From contig JAIZWL010000008.1 in assembly GCA_021498125.1 (NCBI GenBank), positions 43,795 through 107,794 on the forward strand: a stretch of DNA of 64,000 bases, in the 5' to 3' direction. The notes beneath the pieces are model-generated. The model made no database searches. It was given only the letters and a program-made list of their open reading frames with translations, and was not told the origin of the DNA. The stretch comes from Candidatus Thorarchaeota archaeon. GTDB lineage: Archaea; Asgardarchaeota; Thorarchaeia; Thorarchaeales; Thorarchaeaceae. The position numbers and the translations under genes were made by a program. Shown here piece after piece: positions 44,224-51,868 of this stretch. Numbering within the stretch: the first letter of the stretch is position 1; each line of letters begins with the position of its first letter.

Positions 44224-44586
44224 TTAAAGAACGCTTGAAATCTCCTTCAAGACCTTCCCTAACTCAAAATCCAGCATCCCTATCTTGGAATCTGCGGGCG
44301 CTGTTGCGATGACTGACGCTTTATCTAATGTTCTCACAAGGATTATCTTCGAAATCCCCTCGATCACAATATTTTTTGGCTCTCCACCTTTCAGTGTCAT
44401 ACCGACTCTCGTACCTATGGATGTCAGAGCAGCAGCCATAGCTGCAATTGCTTTTTCGTCTACATCTTTTTGCAGCACTGAGGCCATTAACTGGCCCTTT
44501 GAACTGACAAGTGCTGCGCCGTCGATTTCGCTTGAAGTCACTAATTGGTTTAGTATATCAACAAGTTTTCTTGTCTTTGAACTCAT
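44224..44586 (-). CDS. Roadblock/LC7 domain protein
   Basis: 120 residues with a clear roadblock fold: VTSSEIDGAALVSSKGQLMA, EKAIAAMAAALTSIGTRVGM, IVIEGISKIILVRTLD, ASVIATAPADSKIGML. GAGGTGA lies 7 bases before the ATG, inside the spacer after the Cys-rich microprotein. It is immediately upstream of the GTPase gene and would be expected to form a dimer that binds it. Confidence 0.9.
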   Translation of the reverse strand: MSSKTRKLVDILNQLVTSSEIDGAALVSSKGQLMASVLQKDVDEKAIAAMAAALTSIGTRVGMTLKGGEPKNIVIEGISKIILVRTLDKASVIATAPADSKIGMLDFELGKVLKEISSVL

Positions 44587-44602
44587 TTTATTATCACCTC
44601 GT

Positions 44603-44731
44603 TCATTTTGCCTCGAAGAATTCGCAAGTTTCTTCCTGCGAACCAGTTACATACACATTCTTCTTCTTGCACCAGATCTGTCCCTCTGAATTTGTTTCTC
44701 CTGCATGAATGCAATTACACCGATCCGCCAT
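44603..44731 (-). CDS. 42-residue Cys-rich microprotein
   Basis: A short gene that fills the gap between its neighbours: ATG 44731, TGA 44603. The product begins MADRCNCIHAGETNSEGQIW and continues CKKKNVYVTG..., with Cys at 5, 7, 21 and 36 and ending CEFFEAK. Four Cys could hold one zinc ion. The start is 6 bases after the stop of the upstream gene and its stop is 17 bases before the roadblock ATG, so it is inside the operon. Not a known family to me; many archaeal zinc microproteins have this form. Confidence 0.65.
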   Translation of the reverse strand: MADRCNCIHAGETNSEGQIWCKKKNVYVTGSQEETCEFFEAK

Positions 44732-44736
44732 GGTTA

Positions 44737-45207
44737 TCACTCCATTGTTAGTTTGAACTTGCATGTGTTGGTCGCTTCATCCCACTCGTATTTTGAAACA
44801 GTGAGTGTCTTGTTTGTTGATTTGTATATGGCCGCTGACAAAATTGATATCCATGTGCAAACAGGAATCTCATTAGGGCTGCTTTTTCGTATTAGTTTCG
44901 TTGCAGTATTAAATACGCAATCTTGTAAAGATACTTCGATGACATCCTCTGTAACAGAAGGAAATCCAACACTTCTTACAGCGCCAAGTGTATTCATCAA
45001 TTCCATGAATGATTGTGTTACCTCATCCGGATTTGATCCCTCAACTGTAAGTTTAGAGTCATGCAGTAACTCTAAAATATCATCAGCTGCATATTCATCA
45101 GTTACCTGTGTTGTGATCAGCTCGCCAGTCAGACCCATTTTGTAAATGGATCGGATTATGGCTGCGATCGAAAAGTTGGATACATCAAGTAATCCCTTGT
45201 AATCCAT
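44737..45207 (-). CDS. Possible V4R-like sensor protein, first gene of the GTPase operon
   Basis: 156 residues, cytoplasmic. The C-terminal half (EVSLQDCVFNTATKLIRKSS, VCTWISILSAAIYKSTNK, YEWDEATNTCKFKL) recalls V4R/heme-NO-binding-like ligand domains, which end in a conserved C...G..C.f.I pattern. The similarity is weak, so the call is tentative. It has a strong GGAGGT ribosome-binding site about 10 bases before the ATG, and the leader can fold over that site (see 45218-45270). Confidence 0.5.
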   Translation of the reverse strand: MDYKGLLDVSNFSIAAIIRSIYKMGLTGELITTQVTDEYAADDILELLHDSKLTVEGSNPDEVTQSFMELMNTLGAVRSVGFPSVTEDVIEVSLQDCVFNTATKLIRKSSPNEIPVCTWISILSAAIYKSTNKTLTVSKYEWDEATNTCKFKLTME

Positions 45208-45217
45208 TCTAATTAAT

Positions 45218-45270
45218 ACCTCCGGACCAAATACTTAACACTACGATGTCCTCGGAGGTCGCATTGGTCC
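45218..45270 (-). promoter_or_regulatory. Leader with two alternative pairings over the Shine-Dalgarno
   Basis: On the minus strand the leader holds GGACCAA (45264-45270), ACCTCCG (45253-45259), then TTGGTCC (45224-45230) and CGGAGGT (45218-45224). GGACCAA can pair with TTGGTCC and ACCTCCG with CGGAGGT, each 7 of 7. CGGAGGT contains the ribosome-binding site of the gene starting at 45207. The order allows a pseudoknot or exclusive alternatives. Confidence 0.35.
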
Positions 45271-45438
45271 AAGATTGAGTATTTCATGTTAGTTGATAAG
45301 CAAATGGTGGCCTTGCGGACTAGTTTTGTACTGCTGATACTTGCTACTGCTTACTTTGTCTGCATTTGGCTTCTGCTTAGCGTCGCTCCTGTTTTTTTAT
45401 CAGCCATGACGATTTTTAGTCGGCATAGTGTAAATATC

Positions 45439-46860
45439 TTATATCGCTTGAAATAGTCTAGAGCATGACCCAAATGAAGACATAATTTTCATGTAAGTGA
45501 TTTCTGTTGCTGTCAATCCCTTATTAGTAAACTTTCCAGCAAGCGAGAACAGTACCTTTCCATCTCTGACTATTTTTGTAATAATTGCTGATTGGATTTC
45601 TGCTTGATTTTTTTCTAATTGCTTCTTTAAAGTTGGATCTATCATTTTTGATGCTTTTCTCATGAATATATGATGTGCTTTTGCAGGTTGATCTGTTAAC
45701 ACATGTTCTTCTCTACTGCCTCTCCCTTTGGCCCTCTTTGTGTCCATTTCTTTCCATGCATCAGGCAGTTTTACATACTTCAACTTTAGGATGCTATTCT
45801 CCCAGTCAATAGTGCCAGTTATCAATATTTCACTGTGGATCTTTGTTATGATTTGTGAAATTTCTCTTAGCATATTATCTTCAGAGTCATGCGTGTTGGT
45901 TCTATCTTGAATGATCGATAACATTGTATCGATCAGTTGTAATACTACATCGTCGGAATTCTTCTGTTGATCACTACTTTCGTAATACTCGCCATGGATT
46001 ATTAGGAGATTGGTGTTCTTCCGATTTACTCTACGTACTGTTAGTGTTTCAAATTTTTCTTTGAACTGAAGCGTGATAGATATTGCAAGTGTGAACGGGG
46101 TTAACAAATCTATGTCGTCAACAACATCTTGTATCTGATCTTCAGTAATTATTGATTGATTTTGGTTGTGCCTGTGATCCGAATTCTTTAAGGGATAGAT
46201 TGAATGTTCACTGTCATTAACAATGAGGACTTGTTTCGTTGTTGCATCAATTATGGCAAAAAACACTGGAAATGTGTCTATGACAGATGTCATGAGTTCC
46301 TTGATTTCGTTATTGAACAACTGATTGTGTGTATCCAGCGGAATAATACACTGAATTGAGATTCCTATCTGTCCGTTCTCTAATCTGACCGGAATGAGAA
46401 ACGTTTCATAGGTATATTTGTCGACTTTCATGGTTATCATTGAAAGTGGTGTTTGATTCACTATGCATTCTTTTAACACTTTTTTCATTTCTTTTTTATT
46501 TGGTCTTGTTATAAACTCTGTAATTGTCTGGCCTTCTATTTCCTCATTAGGACGGCCTACTAAGAGTTGAAATGATTGATTTGATTTAATAATGGTAAGC
46601 TTTGCATCAACCACAACCAATGGTATTGGAAAAACATCTATAAGTCGAGTCTTTTTCACCCGGGACGCAAGATAAAATAACTTGGCCGATCCTACCTCCT
46701 TATGAGCAATTTCTTCTCGTGCTTCCAGAGTCTGTACATATTTTGAAACTGTATTTCTGCTAACGCCGATTATCCTAGATATATCGCTGATAGTTAATCC
46801 TATCGGATTATCACCAAGTATCTTTATTATTTGAGTATTGAGCGATGGTTCGACTTCCAT
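45439..46860 (-). CDS. HTH-PAS transcription regulator
   Basis: 473 residues. N-terminal winged helix (about 10-65): GLTISDISRIIGVSRNTVSK with the recognition helix VSRNTVSKYVQTLE. A PAS domain follows (about 75-185: IPLVVVDAKLTIIKSNQSFQ, LLVGRPNEEIEGQTI), then a second PAS-like region (about 190-300), and an unassigned C-terminal domain. It lies about 230 bases upstream of the GTPase operon on the same strand and is the natural candidate for its regulator. Ligand unknown. Confidence 0.8.
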   Translation of the reverse strand: MEVEPSLNTQIIKILGDNPIGLTISDISRIIGVSRNTVSKYVQTLEAREEIAHKEVGSAKLFYLASRVKKTRLIDVFPIPLVVVDAKLTIIKSNQSFQLLVGRPNEEIEGQTITEFITRPNKKEMKKVLKECIVNQTPLSMITMKVDKYTYETFLIPVRLENGQIGISIQCIIPLDTHNQLFNNEIKELMTSVIDTFPVFFAIIDATTKQVLIVNDSEHSIYPLKNSDHRHNQNQSIITEDQIQDVVDDIDLLTPFTLAISITLQFKEKFETLTVRRVNRKNTNLLIIHGEYYESSDQQKNSDDVVLQLIDTMLSIIQDRTNTHDSEDNMLREISQIITKIHSEILITGTIDWENSILKLKYVKLPDAWKEMDTKRAKGRGSREEHVLTDQPAKAHHIFMRKASKMIDPTLKKQLEKNQAEIQSAIITKIVRDGKVLFSLAGKFTNKGLTATEITYMKIMSSFGSCSRLFQAI

Positions 46861-47389
46861 TGTTTTTGACTCCCAAGTGATCCAGCTTGGTGTCCCTGCG
46901 TTCCACTGCCAATATTTTGAGCCTTTTCAGAATGCTTGATATAGGGGCGATGCGTTCTCGTTCTATATGACGTTTCTAATATGATACTTCAAAATATATA
47001 GGTTAGCATTTACTCCAAAACTGAACAATTCACTAACATGCGCATATCCTTATATAGGTAACTATGGTTAATTACCGGTTGACTGTCGCACGTAGATAAT
47101 TGATAGGTTATCGGACTTTTCAATTATCTTTTGATTATGAAACAAAATGAAACAAAACATGGTGCTGGAAAGCTAGTAACAAGTGATTACGAAAAGTAAG
47201 ATCATAGCTTTGTGATTGAATCCAAAACTCTTCAGGATTCACTCTGCCTTGAATGATCTATGACTGTTGACTTTTCTCACAGAGCCCCATTTGTGTAATA
47301 GTTTATATCCTTAAAACTCGGATATGAACATGGATGGTTGTGCTTGGACAACCTTCAAGTAAATAGAATAGCAAAGGAATACACGCAAT
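46861..47389. other. Long divergent intergenic region
   Basis: 529 bases, AT-rich, between the HTH-PAS gene and the anchored protein at 47390. It holds a tandem 10-mer (ATGAAACAAA at 47137-47146 and 47147-47156) and a TATA-like element at 47302. No gene was seen; a short ATG frame at 47324 stops after 12 codons. Confidence 0.4.
47302..47310 (+). promoter_or_regulatory. Probable TATA box
   Basis: TTTATATCC lies about 85 bases before the predicted start at 47390. Confidence 0.4.
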
Positions 47390-48037
47390 TTGAGTAGAGC
47401 AACCCCATTAGTGTTAGTACTTGTTGTAATCATCATGATTCCGGCCGCAATTAAGTTGCGTGAGCAAGTCGATATAGGTGAGAATGTAACGCTGGACTTG
47501 ACGCTAAAGATGAGTGATCCATCTGGCGATATAGAGTATGTTGCAACCTATCATTGGGGCGCAACAGAGATTGAAAGTTCAACAAATCCATCATCAAAAA
47601 TAAAATGGATCAGTCGTAGTTCACAAGCCATGGTCCAAAGTTCTGGCGATTTAACAACCGCTGTTAAAAATATCTTTTCTAGTATGTCGATTGAAACTGA
47701 TTCTTTTTCCTTAAACCAGCAAGGTGATTGGAGTCTATTCATACAGAAGAAACTGTGTGAAGGTGTGTTCATTAATCTTGATGCGGAAGGTGATAACACT
47801 ACAATCAACAGCTTAACACCTTCATTGTCGATAGAATTTGTGCCTGCAACTCTTTCATCGGCTTTGGATAGTGTGGACATTGACCACATCAAAGTTATCG
47901 TAACAATTTCACTTCACATAATGGGAGAGGTTGTGGAACAATATTTCAGAAACTGTTTTGAGGTTTTCATGGGTTATGTAGAACTTGCCTCAAATGTGGT
48001 GAACCATCAAATAGGAACTATCTATGCGAGTCGATGA
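47390..48037 (+). CDS. Membrane-anchored or secreted protein of unknown function
   Basis: 215 residues from TTG 47390. An N-terminal hydrophobic helix (TPLVLVLVVIIMIPAAI) acts as signal or anchor, followed by a beta-rich domain with few sequons (SIETDSFSLNQQGDWSLFIQ; HIKVIVTISLHIMGEVVEQY). No family was recognised. The start is uncertain because no Shine-Dalgarno and no ATG are in place. Confidence 0.55.
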   Translation: MSRATPLVLVLVVIIMIPAAIKLREQVDIGENVTLDLTLKMSDPSGDIEYVATYHWGATEIESSTNPSSKIKWISRSSQAMVQSSGDLTTAVKNIFSSMSIETDSFSLNQQGDWSLFIQKKLCEGVFINLDAEGDNTTINSLTPSLSIEFVPATLSSALDSVDIDHIKVIVTISLHIMGEVVEQYFRNCFEVFMGYVELASNVVNHQIGTIYASR

Positions 48038-48150
48038 AGAAAATGTAGTGAGGGAAACGCCCTTCTCAGGTTCGTCATCATAAATCTGGATTCTGATGAA
48101 CGACAAGGTGATACATCATGGTTGGAACAGGTCAACTCTGAGGCAATTGC

Positions 48151-48528
48151 TTACTCATCTAAAATAACTTCATCTTCGGAGTGCCACGGTGGACTGACCA
48201 TACATACGAATACAAGATTTTCTTTTCCCGTATTATTGATGAACTGTTTTGCAGCTGGTGGGATGTATACGGTGTCTCCCGATTTTACTCTCTTCCTCTC
48301 ACCATTAATGGTCATAATTCCTTCTCCTTGGAGAATATAGTAGACTTCAGAGGATGTCTTTAGAAGATGTGGCCGTGTGCTCTGTCCGGGACCGACAATC
48401 GCATGGGCCAGACTATAGTCGATCTGAAGGTCGTCGCCGTGGAGAGGATTTAGAATCTCCCGCAGGCGGGTCTCATCACCAGCTACGATCTCCTTACAGT
48501 CAGCAAGTCGTTTTACGAACATTTTCAT
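48151..48528 (-). CDS. Single-domain cupin protein
   Basis: 125 residues with cupin motif 1 (STRPHLLKTSSEVYYILQGE) and motif 2 (RVKSGDTVYIPPAAKQFINN). The first motif has one His, then Glu, so the metal site may be incomplete. It differs from the cupin at 17277-17600. Function unknown. Confidence 0.8.
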   Translation of the reverse strand: MKMFVKRLADCKEIVAGDETRLREILNPLHGDDLQIDYSLAHAIVGPGQSTRPHLLKTSSEVYYILQGEGIMTINGERKRVKSGDTVYIPPAAKQFINNTGKENLVFVCMVSPPWHSEDEVILDE

Positions 48529-48585
48529 AGCCCTCTACTTTTTTGTTTATGTGATTAGACTGAGGTATGATATCAAGTTCCTATC

Positions 48586-49200
48586 TTATTCGGTTGCTTT
48601 GAATTCTTCTAGGCTATCTGGAGGAAACCCCGATGGTGTTATGAAATCTTTTCTAAATCTAAAATCGCATTTCGGAGCGCCGTTAGATATTGTTTGTGTT
48701 CTTATCATCCCAAATCCCACAGACCGTGCTAATGCATAATCTGCGAGACAGACATATGGTACATATTTTGCATAGCCGTTGATTGTTAAGTTTGACATTC
48801 TTGGACAGTAGGTCCAGCGTCCGCCCACCAACGGCAGTGGACACCAACAACCTCACAATCATGGTAATGGTCATACGTGAGATGTGGTTGGGAGTTTATA
48901 CACTCCTATGTTCAATGTCCAGGAATGTCCAAGTTTTCTGTGACTGCTGGCAACCCTGCTAAATATGAGATGGAGTATCATCCACTTTGTTATTCGAGGC
49001 ATTGAATCAAAATGCTTTTCGGAGATCTCGTAGAATATTTTTCCAATTTCTCTAGTGCCCGTATTTTCCTGTTCCAATGTACGAATGAATGCCAACATCA
49101 TTGTCGTATCTATTAGGTCTTGGAGCCACATGTTCTTTTTCCCGCCTATCTCCGGTAGTGCGGGATAAGATTCTTGAAAATCTCTCTACTCTTTTCGACA
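48586..49200 (-). pseudogene. Decayed ATC-hydrolase-like (thiazoline-carboxylate hydrolase family) gene
   Basis: Two fragments of one family appear in different frames. The N-terminal part (PALPEIGGKKNMWLQDLIDT, then FIRTLEQENTGTREIGKIFYEI) comes from about 49190 down to 48900. The C-terminal part (PYVCLADYALARSVGFGMIR, then GAPKCDFRFRK) comes from about 48790 down to the stop at 48586. The conserved middle is scrambled over several frames. The family is L-2-amino-thiazoline-4-carboxylate hydrolase-like. The 5' limit is approximate. Confidence 0.65.
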
Positions 49201-49570
49201 AGTTATCGTGTCTTGGATTCATAAAAATAATTATTCAAGACTTGTTTTATTATTGTGCCTGACTTATCAAAATACTTCATCAGTTTTGATCGCATTTGCA
49301 GGTAATAGTTACCGTATTACTCTCTCTCATTTTATCCTCTTTTCATTGTTCTTTTGCTGCTACTCATGTTATTTGTGATATATTGTTTTGTTACTAAGTA
49401 CAGCAACTGTTTCACTTGGAGCAGGACATGGAGTGGGCAAGTTTCAATGATTACTATTGTGTGTAGTGTGCCTTCTCTATAAGAATGCGGTTGTCACAGA
49501 GCGATCTCCTTGTAGATACTAATCGTTTTCGATAACAAATGGTTGCATTCAATAGAATGGTTGAAGGATG
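49201..49570. other. AT-rich intergenic region
   Basis: About 370 bases between the decayed hydrolase gene and the zinc-ribbon gene. Nothing was recognised on either strand. Confidence 0.4.
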
Positions 49571-50032
49571 TCAGATCACAAATTCATCTAACTCGCTCCA
49601 GTCTGCTGCATAGGTTGGATACTCCTGTTCGTCCTTCAATAGCTCGAGATGTTCAATAGCGGCAATCTCGCGTTGTAGTGTGAACGATCTCGCACCACCC
49701 CATCTGAGATAGTCATTGAGATCTCTCGAGATTCTCCCTTGGTATGTCTTGCACGCCCCCTCACAGAACACCTTGTTGCCACGAATCTTGATGGGACCGC
49801 CACACCATCGGCAGACCGCTCTCTGGCCATATGCAAGAATCGTATCATCTTCGACCTGTGCTAAAAAGACGGTGCCATCAAAATCACACACGATCCACTC
49901 CTCATCACTACGAATCGTCTTTGTCCAGAGTCTGCCTGTCGGTTCTCTGCGCCATGAGGCCGCTTTTGGGATTGGGGGTCTTTCTTCCTCAAAATCAAGG
50001 AGCCTTGTCTGATACGAGTGTGATCTTCGCAT
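49571..50032 (-). CDS. Zinc-ribbon protein of unknown function
   Basis: 153 residues. A basic N-terminus, a beta region (EWIVCDFDGTVFLAQVEDDT) and a four-Cys zinc motif (CRWCGGPIKIRGNKVFCEGA followed by C, about 73-93) are followed by a helical C-terminus. No family was recognised. Confidence 0.65.
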   Translation of the reverse strand: MRRSHSYQTRLLDFEEERPPIPKAASWRREPTGRLWTKTIRSDEEWIVCDFDGTVFLAQVEDDTILAYGQRAVCRWCGGPIKIRGNKVFCEGACKTYQGRISRDLNDYLRWGGARSFTLQREIAAIEHLELLKDEQEYPTYAADWSELDEFVI

Positions 50033-50173
50033 ACACTATTGTTGTAGTGATTGCTGATAAACTCCTTTTATTTTACTGCCACTCTAATGTGTGGCCTTTC
50101 AAGTGCACCATTGCTGAGGTATATGCGCCACAAATTTATTACCATTTGATTCAAACCATTGGCCGGTGATTTA

Positions 50174-50350
50174 ATGAGTGAAAAAATAAAAAAATTCGTT
50201 AGCGTCATCGGTGGGAAACTTGACATCACCTGCGATGAATGTGGTGGCAAGATGCGCCCTGGTGGTCACTATCAGCTAGATGTGGGTGGCAAATCCTACC
50301 AGTTCTGTTCTGAAAAATGCATGGATGCCTTCGAGGCAAAGATGTCATAG
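50174..50350 (+). CDS. Small TRASH/YHS-like metal-binding protein
   Basis: 58 residues from ATG 50174, with GGTG 5 bases upstream; TTG 50159 is in frame. CDECGGKM and later FCSEKC form a four-Cys site like that of TRASH/YHS domains, which bind metal ions. Possibly a metal sensor or chaperone. Confidence 0.65.
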   Translation: MSEKIKKFVSVIGGKLDITCDECGGKMRPGGHYQLDVGGKSYQFCSEKCMDAFEAKMS

Positions 50351-50632
50351 TTTCCGTCAGCAGTTCTTTTAATATCGCGGGCTATGACCTCAATCCGAGG
50401 TCACCCGCTTGCATTTATTCTTTGGTCGGCCTGATTTTTACAAAAAAATAGTACGTACCACACGAAAATATATCTTATTATTTTAGGCTTTTAGTCTTTG
50501 TATCTGTTTCTGAAATTTTAGTTTTATAATTTCAACGGTATGACCGCAGGAATTGGCATCCGATTTGACAAAAAGGGGAATCATTCAACGGTCGTATCAT
50601 AGAACGTGTACCTCTGGCATTCATGAATACAA

Positions 50633-51400
50633 ATGGCAAGGACGTTTCGAATTCCATTTGGTCACAGTAACTATTATGTGGCCCCAGTACTGACGAGAAA
50701 CATGATGAAAAAATATACTATTTTCTCATTGCTATTGCTGATTATAGGTGCTTCTATTATTGGTCTTGGAAATTTGCCCGATACGCCATCGCCACTGTTA
50801 GAATTTCCCATTCAGCAACCTGACTCAATTGAACGCTTGGCTGCATACCACACTCCCGATTGGGGCGAACCCGGAGTATATCATAATGGGATCGACTTGG
50901 TCGTTTCCGAAAATGTGACCGTGATCTCTCCCTGTGAAGGCAAGATCGCAAGTGTCAGTGAGAGCGTGAATCCTTATGCCGGAAATGTTCTCTTCAGTGT
51001 GGTCATAACCATCGATCGAGTGTGGGAGGTAAAGCTTGTACTCGAACCGGGATTTACTGACTCTTCGAATAATTCCAAGCAGACAGATGCTATCACGATC
51101 GAGGTCGGTGAGTCTGTTGCAGCAGGTGCAACAATTGCTACCTTACTCCACAGCGATCATTATCCACACCTGCACTATATGCTCCTGTATAGAGGGGTGG
51201 ATGTTTCGGCATACGACTTCTCTTCACCAAGTGCAAAGGCCACGTTCGAGGAGATCGCAACAAGGAGCAACAGCACCATTCAGTATGACTATGACCTGCC
51301 AAAATTCACAGAGACCCTCCAATGGCGTATCATGACCGGGGGCGGCGGATCTCTTATCATTCTTGGTCTAGTGGTCTTCATAGTGAGGCGACGGAGGTAA
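50633..51400 (+). CDS. Membrane-anchored M23-like peptidase domain protein
   Basis: 255 residues. A hydrophobic N-terminal helix (YTIFSLLLLIIGASIIGLG) and a C-terminal helix (GGSLIILGLVVFIVRRRR) flank an extracellular LytM/M23 domain. The zinc motifs are HNGIDL (HxxxD) and PHLHYML (HxH), with ISPCEGKIASV as the usual beta-strand pair. M23 enzymes cut peptides in peptidoglycan; archaea lack that polymer, so the substrate must differ. ATG 50702 or 50705 would be shorter starts directly before the signal helix. Confidence 0.75.
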   Translation: MARTFRIPFGHSNYYVAPVLTRNMMKKYTIFSLLLLIIGASIIGLGNLPDTPSPLLEFPIQQPDSIERLAAYHTPDWGEPGVYHNGIDLVVSENVTVISPCEGKIASVSESVNPYAGNVLFSVVITIDRVWEVKLVLEPGFTDSSNNSKQTDAITIEVGESVAAGATIATLLHSDHYPHLHYMLLYRGVDVSAYDFSSPSAKATFEEIATRSNSTIQYDYDLPKFTETLQWRIMTGGGGSLIILGLVVFIVRRRR

Positions 51401-51868
51401 GAGACCCGTTCGTGGCCCGATCCTTCGCTTTCCGTGGATTGCATGATTTTGGTGGTGGTTCACCATGCTGTTGGCGGACACTGTTTCAAAACTTATTCGC
51501 TCGTGTTTGCACACACAGTTGCGTGGAGTTGGCAAAGGATTGATTTACATAGAATTCCTTTGTCGAGTGTCTGCTCACTTATTCTCCACATCCATACCGT
51601 TCTTAGGCCTCAAAACATGACTAAAGAGGAAGCACCACAGTTTTCGTTCTCTTGAGATAGATGTTGTGTATACGCTCGGCGACATCAATTACGGTCTTTG
51701 CTGGTCAATCTGTTCTTACTCCCTGAGCGTCTAATACAAAGGCTTGTGCATGGTCGATTGGTATCTCTATCATGTTCTGCCATCCGTACCGATTGTCCCG
51801 GATTTTTATATTATTCGAGCCAATCTTTATAATGATACTTTCCAAATTTGACTTAAGTGGTACTAAAA
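51401..51868. other. Intergenic region
   Basis: About 470 bases between the M23-like gene and the first beta-helix gene. A TATA-like stretch (TTTTTATATTATT) lies near 51800, about 70 bases before the next gene. No coding pattern was recognised. Confidence 0.4.

Noticed and set aside
47137..47156. Tandem ATGAAACAAA as an operator or CRISPR start
   Set aside because: Only two copies in an AT-rich stretch; chance is a sufficient explanation.
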